Source: an uncultured Vibrio sp.
GTDB lineage: Bacteria > Pseudomonadota > Gammaproteobacteria > Enterobacterales > Vibrionaceae
Length of the DNA: 64,000 nucleotides
Direction of reading: 5' to 3'
Assembly (NCBI RefSeq): GCF_947488985.1
Contig: NZ_CANLBV010000014.1
Span: forward strand, 1-64,000
Shown here: piece by piece, positions 1 to 8,567 of the stretch
Position numbering within the stretch: the stretch's first letter is position 1
Layout: each line of letters begins with the position of its first letter
Translations under genes and position numbers: made by a program
The notes under the pieces: generated by a model
Seen by the model: the letters and a program-made list of their open reading frames with translations, nothing else
The model's database searches: none
Told to the model about the DNA's origin: nothing

Positions 1-84
1 TCGCTGGCATTCATGTTGATGTGGCTACCGATGTATTGTTGAACACGGAATGTACAGCAAAGATCAACACGCCCTAGTTACAAG

Positions 85-483
85 TTATTCGGTGTTTTCG
101 GCATTTTTGTTGAAAATTAACGACACAGAATTAACACAGAATCGTTCGCCCGTTGTTTTAGGTCCATCGGGGAAAACGTGACCTAAATGGCTATCACATA
201 CACTGCATCGAATCTCAATCCGCTTCATTCCGTGACTGAGATCTTCTATATAGCGCACAGCTTCATCATTTACAGGGGCATCAAAGCTAGGCCAGCCACA
301 TCCAGAGTCGTATTTGTTATCCGATAAAAACAGAGGGGCTTGGCAGCATGTGCAGCTATAGACACCTGTCTTATGGTTATGCAGTAATTTACCGCTATAA
401 GGGGCCTCTGTACCACGCAGACGACACACTTCAAATTCATCGTCGGTTAGGCGTTCACGCCAGTATTCATTAGGCTTTATCAT
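85..483 (-). CDS. msrB: Peptide-methionine (R)-S-oxide reductase MsrB
   Basis: Reduces methionine-R-sulfoxide in proteins, a cytoplasmic oxidative-damage repair enzyme. The 132-residue protein has the full MsrB signature. Two zinc pairs are visible (CTCC at 44-47 and CSVC at 93-96), GCGWPSF lies at 61-67, and the catalytic Cys116 sits in [11 protein letters not shown]. Length is normal for a free-standing MsrB. It is divergent from gapA, an arrangement I associate with Vibrio and enterics (msrB-gapA-yeaD). The first Met is used as start; nothing upstream suggests a longer form. Confidence 0.95.
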   Translation of the reverse strand: MIKPNEYWRERLTDDEFEVCRLRGTEAPYSGKLLHNHKTGVYSCTCCQAPLFLSDNKYDSGCGWPSFDAPVNDEAVRYIEDLSHGMKRIEIRCSVCDSHLGHVFPDGPKTTGERFCVNSVSLIFNKNAENTE

Positions 484-586
484 CTTTTTTCCCTTTTGAA
501 TCCCATTAATATCTCCCTACTTTCTCATTTATTATATTTACTTTTTTATATTATGGCTTGCATATGGGTCGTGTTGTAGCACATAC

Positions 587-600
587 TTTCTCGCGAGAAA
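587..600. promoter_or_regulatory. Perfect 14-bp palindrome between msrB and gapA
   Basis: TTTCTCGCGAGAAA is a perfect palindrome in the 360-bp intergenic region, about 105 bp upstream of msrB and 240 bp upstream of gapA. It has the size of a dimeric repressor operator, but I do not recognise the regulator. The rest of the gap is AT-rich and shows no further gene. Confidence 0.4.
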
Positions 601-716
601 AACATGGTACATATATACTCATAAGTGAATCATCATTTATACGTATTTTACCAAACTGGAAGGCTACAGAACCATCCGTAATGGTCAACTTTCAACCACT
701 TACACCCAGTTGTTAA

Positions 717-1838
<1,122 letters not shown>

Positions 1839-1897
1839 TTTCTTTTTAGAAATCGCTTTAGATAAGCATTAGCGAAGACTGTTTTGAGCAGACTTTG

Positions 1898-1925
1898 AAA
1901 AAGGCGACCTTTGTGTCGCCTTTTT
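1898..1925 (+). terminator. Intrinsic terminator after gapA
   Basis: An 11-bp perfect stem (AAAAAGGCGAC at 1898-1908 paired with GTCGCCTTTTT at 1915-1925) encloses a 6-nt loop and ends in a T run. It lies 60 bp after the gapA stop, so gapA is probably monocistronic and yeaD has its own promoter in 1930-2150. I could not define that promoter confidently. Confidence 0.9.
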
Positions 1926-2153
1926 AATACCTGCTATCTGTTGAGCCAATAAGGTTAATCTATTAAAACTAGACTATTTTTTATGCAAAGATAATTTCAG
2001 GAAAAGAGAGTTTCAAGCAAACTTTTTTACAAATATGATTGTAAGCATAAGCGGTGAGATTCAATTCCAATACAGCCTCAGCTTGTCACCCCTACCATAA
2101 CAAGCACCCATCTAGTCGGTATTTGAATTCAATTTCCTTATAAGGACTATGTA

Positions 2154-3038
2154 ATGGATTTACTTACTCTACCTGCACTGGCTGTACTTTCTGACAGCGT
2201 CACTATCGTTGAACACGAAGGTGTAAAACTGGTTCGCATTATCCACGATAAAGCAAACGCAGCGATTTCACTGTTTGGCGGCCATGTTGTGTCGTTCCAA
2301 CCACAAGGCCAACAAGACCTGATTTGGATGAGCCAACAAGCTAAGTTTGATGGAAAAACGGCTTTACGTGGTGGTATTCCAATCTGTTGGCCTTGGTTTG
2401 GCCGCATTGCAGCACCTGCACATGGTTTTGCTCGGTCAAACGAGTGGCAATTGGTTGAGCACCGTGAAAGCGAAGCGGGGGTGATTGTTAGCTTAGGTCT
2501 AAAGCCTAGTGAAGAAACGCTAGCGGTATGGCCTCACCAATTTGATGCACGACTGAATATTGAGATTGGCGATCAGCTGAAAATGACACTGGATGTCAAG
2601 AACACAGATTCGCAGCCGTGGATCTTCTCTGGTGCACTGCACACCTACCTCAATATTGGCGATATCCATAGCACAACCACAACAGGCATGGGTACTGAGT
2701 ACATTGATAGCCTGCAAGAGAATAAGCTCTGCCAAGGCGGCTCTGAGCTGGTGCTGACCGACACTATTGATCGCGTTTATACTCAGCCAGAAGCACAAAT
2801 CTGTGTTGCTGACAAAAAGTTTGATCGCACACTGACCGTTGAAAATCACGGTCACAATTCAGCGGTACTGTGGAACCCTTGGGCTGAAGGGGCTACTGGT
2901 ATGGGTGACATGCAAGACGACGGTTACCTAACCATGTTGTGTGTTGAATCAACACTGCACGCACCAAGCCTAGAAGCAGGTAAAACACTCCAGCCGGGTG
3001 AAAGCCACCAACTGATCACTGTGATTCGTTCCCAATAA
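2154..3038 (+). CDS. yeaD: D-hexose-6-phosphate mutarotase (YeaD family)
   Basis: Interconverts alpha and beta anomers of glucose 6-phosphate and related hexose phosphates. It belongs to the galactose mutarotase-like beta-sandwich family. At 294 residues it is full length. Family features include RGGIPICWPWFGR near residue 72, HGFARSNEW near 90, SGALHTYLNIGDI near 161 and the late NPWAEGATGMGDM motif. An AAGGA ribosome site precedes the ATG. The gapA-yeaD neighbourhood is common in gamma-proteobacteria and fits a glycolytic role. Confidence 0.92.
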   Translation: MDLLTLPALAVLSDSVTIVEHEGVKLVRIIHDKANAAISLFGGHVVSFQPQGQQDLIWMSQQAKFDGKTALRGGIPICWPWFGRIAAPAHGFARSNEWQLVEHRESEAGVIVSLGLKPSEETLAVWPHQFDARLNIEIGDQLKMTLDVKNTDSQPWIFSGALHTYLNIGDIHSTTTTGMGTEYIDSLQENKLCQGGSELVLTDTIDRVYTQPEAQICVADKKFDRTLTVENHGHNSAVLWNPWAEGATGMGDMQDDGYLTMLCVESTLHAPSLEAGKTLQPGESHQLITVIRSQ

Positions 3039-3149
3039 CCGTATAAACGCAGTTATAACAAACGATTTTTGAGCGGCTTTATGTCGCTCTTTTACTTTTT
3101 GGTTTTAGCTCGTTACACTTGCGCTGTCTATTCTCCTTTAGAGGTCTCC

Positions 3150-3965
3150 ATGACTTACCAATGCCCTTTGTGTCACCAACCTTTATCTCAACACGATCGT
3201 ACGTTTAAGTGTGAAAAGAATCACCAGTTCGACCTCGCTAAAGAAGGCTATGTCAACTTGATGCCAGCTCACCACAAACGCTCAAAAGATCCTGGCGACA
3301 ATAAAGAGATGATGCAGGCACGTCGTCGCTTCCTTGAAGGTAACCACTACGATCCAATGCGCCAAGCGATTGTTGGATTATGTTCGACCTACCTACCCGA
3401 GACTAACCCGAGCTTATTGGATATCGGTTGTGGCGAAGGGTATTACACCAATGAAATAGCGTTAAGTCTTGAGCAAAACAATGGTGCGATTTTTGGCCTA
3501 GATATTTCTAAGATTGCTATCAAGTACGCTGCTAAGCGCTACCCTGCTGTCGATTTCTCTGTAGCCTCTAGCCATCGCCTACCCTTTGCTGAAAACAGCT
3601 TAGATGGCATTCTGCGCATTTACGCACCATGTAAGGCTGAAGAACTGCAACGTACCATCAAAGACAATGGCGTCGTGATCACCGTGACACCAGCCAGTCG
3701 ACACCTATACCAACTGCGTGATGCGATTTATGATGGCGTTCGTTTGCATGACGAAAATCCAGAAGTGATCGAAGGTTTTACGCTTGAACACCAAGAGCAA
3801 CTAAACTATATGATGGAACTATCGGGGTCAGATGCATTCGACCTGCTACAGATGACGCCGTTTGCTTGGAAAGCGACTGAGGAGTTTAAACAGCAACTCA
3901 CCGAAGCTGAGCAATTCAACTGTGAAGCGGATTTTATGTTGAGAGTGTATCGCAAACAGATTTAA
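3150..3965 (+). CDS. rlmA: 23S rRNA (guanine745-N1)-methyltransferase RlmA
   Basis: Methylates G745 in helix 35 of 23S rRNA using S-adenosylmethionine. The 271-residue protein begins with the RlmA zinc site (Cys5, Cys8, Cys21, His25 in CPLCHQ and FKCEKNHQFD). The SAM-binding motif LLDIGCGEGYYTNEIA follows near residue 92. The frame is open from 3069, but ATG 3150 is chosen because a GAGG lies 7 bp upstream and the zinc site normally starts at about residue 5. Confidence 0.93.
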   Translation: MTYQCPLCHQPLSQHDRTFKCEKNHQFDLAKEGYVNLMPAHHKRSKDPGDNKEMMQARRRFLEGNHYDPMRQAIVGLCSTYLPETNPSLLDIGCGEGYYTNEIALSLEQNNGAIFGLDISKIAIKYAAKRYPAVDFSVASSHRLPFAENSLDGILRIYAPCKAEELQRTIKDNGVVITVTPASRHLYQLRDAIYDGVRLHDENPEVIEGFTLEHQEQLNYMMELSGSDAFDLLQMTPFAWKATEEFKQQLTEAEQFNCEADFMLRVYRKQI

Positions 3966-3967
3966 CT

Positions 3968-3986
3968 GATATTGATTATCGTTTGC
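3968..3986 (+). promoter_or_regulatory. Candidate Fur box upstream of the ChaN-like gene
   Basis: GATATTGATTATCGTTTGC matches the classical 19-bp Fur consensus at 14 of 19 positions, about 55 bp before the ChaN-like start. A TAATAT hexamer at 4011-4016 could be the -10. Iron-repressed expression would suit a haem-binding lipoprotein. The site is seen in the sequence; its use is inferred. Confidence 0.45.
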
Positions 3987-4001
3987 ATTGAAATATCATC
4001 T

Positions 4002-4036
4002 TGCCTCCTTTAATATGCGTGTTCTTCAAGGAGGCA
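4002..4036 (+). promoter_or_regulatory. Inverted repeat covering the ribosome site
   Basis: TGCCTCCTT (4002-4010) pairs perfectly with AAGGAGGCA (4028-4036), which is the Shine-Dalgarno sequence for the start at 4041. If a transcript starts upstream of 4002, the ribosome site is hidden in a 9-bp stem. If it starts from the TAATAT in the loop, the site is free. Promoter choice could therefore change translation. Confidence 0.5.
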
Positions 4037-4040
4037 TTTC

Positions 4041-5000
4041 ATGCAACGTATTATTCTTATCGGATTAGCTACCCTGCTTACGGCTTGTGCTAATCAACCT
4101 TCAAACAGCACTTCTCAACAAGTGACTAACACGCAAACGGAAACCGTTTCCACATTCTATGATTACCAGTTTGCTTCTCCACAAGGTGAAACCCTTTCTC
4201 TCAATGCTTTACCCGAGCAGCTGATTGACGCCGATGTGGTTCTGATTGGCGAATGGCACACTCACTCAGCAATTCATCGCTTCCAAACCGACTTCTTAAA
4301 AGCGCGCCGTAACGCAACATCAAACATTGCGCTTTCAATGGAACAATTCACTCGAGAACATCAAGACACTCTGAATCAATATCTAAATGATGAGATTGGT
4401 GAACAGGTTCTTATCTCTCAAGCAGCTGCTTGGCCAAATTACGAAAGTGATTACCGCGCACTGGTTGAGTTCGCTAAAGCGAATGACGTAGATGTTATCG
4501 CAGCAAACGCGCCAAAGCCCTTCGTTCAGTGTATTGGTCGCAAGGGATTACCTTACCTAGAGCAGCTTTCTTCAGAACAGCGAGATTGGGTTGCGACTGA
4601 GGTTAATATTGGCGATAGCCCTTACAAAGAAAAGTTCATGGCTTCTATGCATCACGGTACGCCAGAGCAAACAGAAAAGCAGTTTGCCGCTCAGATTACG
4701 TGGGATGAGACCATGGCTGAATCAATCGTTGATTACCTGGCATCGAACCCAGATAATCAAGTAATTCATGTCGCAGGCAAGTTCCACACAGAAGGTGGTT
4801 TAGGCACGGCGGCTTCGATTCTACGTCGTAACCCAGATCTAAAAGTAGCAGTTATCAGCCCAGTTACTGAGTTCTCATCGGATACGACGGATTACCAACT
4901 AAAAGTGCTTTCTCCACCGGCGCGCTTTGTTCAGAAAGAGAATCGAATGAAAGCATACAAGCACCTATCTAAGCGTGGTGCGAACCTAGAATGTGATTAA
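4041..5000 (+). CDS. ChaN-like haem-binding lipoprotein
   Basis: Outer-membrane lipoprotein of the ChaN/DUF399 family. Members bind haem and are linked to iron uptake (for example Campylobacter ChaN and PhuW of Pseudomonas). The 319-residue protein has a lipobox LLTAC with the acylated Cys16. The family signature VLIGEWHTHSAIHRFQ lies near residue 70 and a late HVAGKFHTEGGLG near 250. The start has a perfect AAGGAGG site. It is a single gene between rlmA and a small hypothetical gene. The upstream Fur-like box supports the iron link. Confidence 0.85.
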   Translation: MQRIILIGLATLLTACANQPSNSTSQQVTNTQTETVSTFYDYQFASPQGETLSLNALPEQLIDADVVLIGEWHTHSAIHRFQTDFLKARRNATSNIALSMEQFTREHQDTLNQYLNDEIGEQVLISQAAAWPNYESDYRALVEFAKANDVDVIAANAPKPFVQCIGRKGLPYLEQLSSEQRDWVATEVNIGDSPYKEKFMASMHHGTPEQTEKQFAAQITWDETMAESIVDYLASNPDNQVIHVAGKFHTEGGLGTAASILRRNPDLKVAVISPVTEFSSDTTDYQLKVLSPPARFVQKENRMKAYKHLSKRGANLECD

Positions 5001-5262
5001 TCAAACGATGGGCTAATTAGAGATAAATAGCTCATCACTAAAGCCTCCCTCCCCTACTCATTCAGTACTTAAATACAAGCTTCTCCGGCATAAGCTTTGC
5101 TTAATAGTGTTCAATTAGCAGTGATCACAGAATAGCTGTCAGTTTAATTCAGCAGATGAAAATGTAACGTGCGAGTAAAAAAGCATCATTGTGATGATTA
5201 ATTGCACAAGTTTTTTATAACTCTGCCGATAGCATGTCTAAGGATAGGTAAGGAGAAGCGAG

Positions 5263-5616
5263 ATGACACCAATAGGAACCAGTAATACACAGCTCTATTC
5301 GCCATCACAAATCAATACACAAAATAAAGGCACTGAAGCTGAAAGAGCAGCGCCTGTTAAGGTCGAGCAAAACACTGTCACACTTTCTGATGAAGGAAAA
5401 GCGCTGTTATCTGCTCTTAAAGAGATAGAGAAAGAGACGAAAAAAGTCGAATCAGAGAATGCAACAGTCACCGATAAAGTGGAGTCATTTGCTCATGGCG
5501 CATTAGGTATGGATCACCCTGACAAGATTGAAGAAGAGAACGATGGCTCATATTCAGCAGGGCAATACTTGTCCGCTGCGGCAACGATCGGCGGAATACT
5601 TATCGCCCTGCTCTAG
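5263..5616 (+). CDS. Small hypothetical protein
   Basis: The 117-residue protein is not recognised. It is charged and probably helical in the middle (residues 30-75, many Lys and Glu). It ends in a short hydrophobic stretch AATIGGILIALL without a following charged anchor. There is no signal peptide. A good AGGAG site lies 10 bp before the ATG. It is monocistronic between the ChaN-like gene and the convergent acetyltransferase. The 260 bp upstream contain TGTGA/TCACA-like words but no clean CRP site. Confidence 0.7.
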   Translation: MTPIGTSNTQLYSPSQINTQNKGTEAERAAPVKVEQNTVTLSDEGKALLSALKEIEKETKKVESENATVTDKVESFAHGALGMDHPDKIEEENDGSYSAGQYLSAAATIGGILIALL

Positions 5617-5680
5617 CCTGTTATCTTAGGGCAGGTATGACGTCGATTTGTCGACAACAACCGTGGTACTTAAGCCGCAA

Positions 5681-6262
5681 TTAACGCGCTTCGAACTGGG
5701 CTTTGGTTATGCCATACAGCACTCGGTCATCAAACCCGGACTCTACTTTATAGTAGTCCTTTTGCGTGCCTTCTAAAATGTAGCCACACTTTTCCATGGT
5801 TTTATACGAGCCGACATTGCCTAGGTAACAATCTGCCGTCACTTTATGAGCATCGAGCTCAACAAAAGCCAGTTTTGTCATAAAAGCACACGCTAACGTA
5901 GCTATACCTTGTCGCCAGGCGTGCTCTGCAAGTTGATACCCCACTTCAAAGTTGCCTTGCATGAACATTACGCCAGGTAAGCCTGTCATCCCCATATATC
6001 TTCCATCAAGATCTCGAATAATTGCCGTTGGATTTTCAGGCCACTCTCCCTTTGCTACCGATTGCTGGGTGTTTTCAATGATTGGGTTGAAAAAACCTTC
6101 ATACAATTCAATCGGCGCTGGAGCGAAAAAAAGATACTTAGCAACATTAGGGTTATCGAGCATAGCAACGATGTCTTTAAGATCATCTTGAGTGATCAAC
6201 TGGATGGTCAATGTGTCACTTAGAGGTACGGCTTGACCTTGCTTGAATAGAGAGAAAGACAT
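5681..6262 (-). CDS. GNAT family N-acetyltransferase (RimJ/RimL-like)
   Basis: Predicted acetyl-CoA-dependent N-acetyltransferase of 193 residues. The fold is recognisable from the acetyl-CoA loop AWRQGIATLACAFM near residue 123 and the late NVGSYKTMEKCGYILEG motif. In this group the latter marks RimJ/RimL-type enzymes that acetylate protein N-termini or small amines. The substrate cannot be told from sequence. The gene is convergent with the preceding small gene. Confidence 0.85.
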   Translation of the reverse strand: MSFSLFKQGQAVPLSDTLTIQLITQDDLKDIVAMLDNPNVAKYLFFAPAPIELYEGFFNPIIENTQQSVAKGEWPENPTAIIRDLDGRYMGMTGLPGVMFMQGNFEVGYQLAEHAWRQGIATLACAFMTKLAFVELDAHKVTADCYLGNVGSYKTMEKCGYILEGTQKDYYKVESGFDDRVLYGITKAQFEAR

Positions 6263-6333
6263 TGGGTATTACCTTGTTTTGAATAGAGGCTAATAATAAG
6301 AGTTGAGCGCCGTGCAGGATTGAATATTTGCGA

Positions 6334-6364
6334 CTTTTATACTTTTATACTTTTATACTTTATA
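6334..6364. repeat. CTTTTATA tandem repeat
   Basis: Three exact copies of CTTTTATA plus a partial fourth copy. The array overlaps the end of the AraC remnant and provides its stop codon. Such a short array can change length by slippage. Confidence 0.85.
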
Positions 6365-6551
6365 ACAGAAACTCTCCCGGCTCAAAGTCGCCATAAGCAT
6401 CTATGACTAAGTCTCGAGCATTTAAGTAACCCGACGGTGTCACCCCAATGACTTGCTTCATTTGTCGAATCAGATGAGGTTGGTCGCTAAAACCAAACCG
6501 ACTCGCTATCTCCGCCCAATCGGACTTATTGGGATGTTTCCAAGTAATCAT
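6360..6551 (-). pseudogene. Remnant of an AraC-family regulator (C-terminal DNA-binding part)
   Basis: The 63 codons encode only the second half of an AraC/XylS DNA-binding domain: WAEIASRFGFSDQPHLIRQMKQ is the second helix-turn-helix, and IGVTPSGYLN is the family tail. The sensor domain and first helix-turn-helix are missing. No frame upstream (6552-6660) continues the homology. The fragment sits between two short tandem repeat arrays, which may mark the deletion. A tiny expressed protein cannot be excluded, since an ATG with GGGAG upstream is present. Confidence 0.7.
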
Positions 6552-6605
6552 GCGGCTCCCTTTTAACGACCCTATCAGTATATCGTCAATAGAGAGCCAA
6601 TCAAT

Positions 6606-6633
6606 TTATCTCTTATCTCTTATCTCTTATCTC
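6606..6633. repeat. TTATCTC tandem repeat
   Basis: Four exact copies of the heptamer TTATCTC lie between the AraC remnant and the EamA transporter. Confidence 0.9.
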
Positions 6634-6671
6634 AGCGATGCATTTTGTTCACGCATCGGCGCGACCATACA

Positions 6672-7565
6672 TTACGACTTAGGTTGATTTGCCTCTACCT
6701 CAAACGAAGCATGGCTATCTCTTCTAAACAACGTCTTCCATTTGATTGGCATCATTGGCACGACAATCAGACTGATACCGACCAGCGTCAACATGTCTGG
6801 GATCTCATCAAACCACATCACACCAAATAAGGTCACAAACACCAGTCCCGAATATTCCGCGAGCGCAATCTGGCTTGCCGGTGCTTTTTTATAAGCCACC
6901 ACAACCAGAGCGTGGTATCCAAGAACGAATAGGTTGATTGCCATGATCCACCCAACATGCTGCCACTCAATCGTCGCCCATGCAGGCAGAGCAAGTACTA
7001 GTGCAAGCGGTAGGGTCATAATGCTCGTCCAAAACAAGGTCGAAATAATGTGCTGTTCCGCGTGCAGTCGCTTAATCAGAATATTGCCCACACCCATCGC
7101 GAGCGCACTGCCTAATCCCGCAATCGCAGCCCAGTGAAATTGCTCGGGACGCAACACAATCAATACACCAGCGAAACCAATCAGTGTCGCAATCACTTTT
7201 GAGGATGTCGGTTTTTCTTTCAGCAGTACAATCGATAACGGAAGCATGAGTATCGGCCCTACATAGAACATTGCGTTCGCTGTAGCCAAAGTCAGATGTG
7301 TAATGGCAATCATCGCGCAACCACTGCCCACAAGGATAAATTGCGCCCGTAAGAAGTTAATACGGCAACCACCTTGCATACGTGTCTCTCTGGGTAACTT
7401 GAGCCAAAAAGGAAGCAGTAGCATCACACTGAGCAATTGACGGATAAACACATACTGGAACGTGGGTACTTCACCGTTAAGTACTTTTAGTGAGACATCC
7501 GAAAAGGATGCAAGCAGGTTAGCTAATACCAAAAGTAAAATGGCGTGGTTGATGGTTTTTGTCAT
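6672..7565 (-). CDS. EamA/DMT-family transporter
   Basis: Inner-membrane protein of 297 residues with about ten hydrophobic segments in two EamA repeats, typical of drug/metabolite transporters. Segments visible include ILLLVLANLLASFSDVSL at the N terminus, a pair near 90-140 and TLVGISLIVVPMMP near 255. Family signatures occur in both halves (AIAGLGSALAMGVGNIL and LAEYSGLVFVTLFGVMWFDE). The substrate is unknown; members export amino acids, nucleosides or metabolites. Confidence 0.85.
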   Translation of the reverse strand: MTKTINHAILLLVLANLLASFSDVSLKVLNGEVPTFQYVFIRQLLSVMLLLPFWLKLPRETRMQGGCRINFLRAQFILVGSGCAMIAITHLTLATANAMFYVGPILMLPLSIVLLKEKPTSSKVIATLIGFAGVLIVLRPEQFHWAAIAGLGSALAMGVGNILIKRLHAEQHIISTLFWTSIMTLPLALVLALPAWATIEWQHVGWIMAINLFVLGYHALVVVAYKKAPASQIALAEYSGLVFVTLFGVMWFDEIPDMLTLVGISLIVVPMMPIKWKTLFRRDSHASFEVEANQPKS

Positions 7566-7860
7566 ACTGAAACAGAGCTACACATTTGTCATACAATTTT
7601 GGCGCACATAATACATGAGAATGAAAAAGAAGTAAGAACAAAGTTGTCAGATACTTTGTGTGCCATCGGCAATCTCAAAACTCATCTCGAAAGTAGTCGG
7701 CACAACGCACTTCTTGATCCATTCCTTTAAATTTACAGTACAAGTTATCAATGACGGGATATCAATCGCTAGTTTTTCAGATTGTTGTCTACAGTTTAAA
7801 GGGTTTACCGATAAGGCCATGGCTAAAAAAATCAGCGCCTGTTGATTGTAGGGAGAAGAA

Positions 7861-8559
7861 ATGGAAAGCCCAATAGTGACACTCGCACGTGCCAATAAAA
7901 GCTTTGTTGATGGCAAAGATACCCATCACGTGTTTGAAAATGTCGACTTCGCTTTGGCGACAGGGGCAAGCGTGGCTTTGACAGGGGTGAGTGGCAGCGG
8001 AAAAAGTACTCTGCTGAACATCATTGCGGGGTTTGAACCTCTATCTGGTGGCGAGTTGTGGCTCGATGGCGAGGACACCTCAGATTGGAAAGACCCACAA
8101 TGGAGTCGATACCGCTATCAAAAGCTGGGGGTTATCTTTCAGCAGTTCAACTTGTTAACCCCACTCAACGTAAAACAAAACATCGCCTTCCCACTCCATT
8201 TAAATCAACAAAAATGGAGCGACTGGTGCGATTATTTAGTTGATGTATTGGGCATCAGCGAGCTACTCGAAAGACACGTATCCGCACTCTCTGGCGGTCA
8301 GCAACAGCGAGTCGCCATCGCACGCGCTTTAGCTCACAAACCTAAACTACTGCTTGCCGATGAACCTACAGGCAACCTCGACCACAAAGCAGGCATTGAG
8401 GTAATGAAGCTGCTGAGTGAAATCACTACACAAGCCAACACTGCCGTGCTTTTGGTTACGCACAGCCCGGAATGTGCCAACTTTATGCAGACAAAATTGG
8501 TGTTAGATGATGGTTGTTTAAGGAACGTAGATCTAACACCAAGAGCAGCAGCGTTGTGA
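7861..8559 (+). CDS. ABC transporter ATP-binding protein (LolD/MacB-like)
   Basis: ATPase subunit of a type VII (MacB/LolD-like) ABC transporter, 232 residues. It has Walker A GVSGSGKST at 42-50, signature LSGGQQQR near 143, Walker B LLLADEPTG near 164 and a switch His in LLVTHSPE. A GGAGAAG site precedes the ATG. It opens a three-gene operon with an FtsX-type permease and an AttH-like lipoprotein, the AttEFGH arrangement. The 295-bp gap before it (7566-7860) shows no gene I can support. Confidence 0.92.
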   Translation: MESPIVTLARANKSFVDGKDTHHVFENVDFALATGASVALTGVSGSGKSTLLNIIAGFEPLSGGELWLDGEDTSDWKDPQWSRYRYQKLGVIFQQFNLLTPLNVKQNIAFPLHLNQQKWSDWCDYLVDVLGISELLERHVSALSGGQQQRVAIARALAHKPKLLLADEPTGNLDHKAGIEVMKLLSEITTQANTAVLLVTHSPECANFMQTKLVLDDGCLRNVDLTPRAAAL

Positions 8560-8567
8560 GTCATTCA

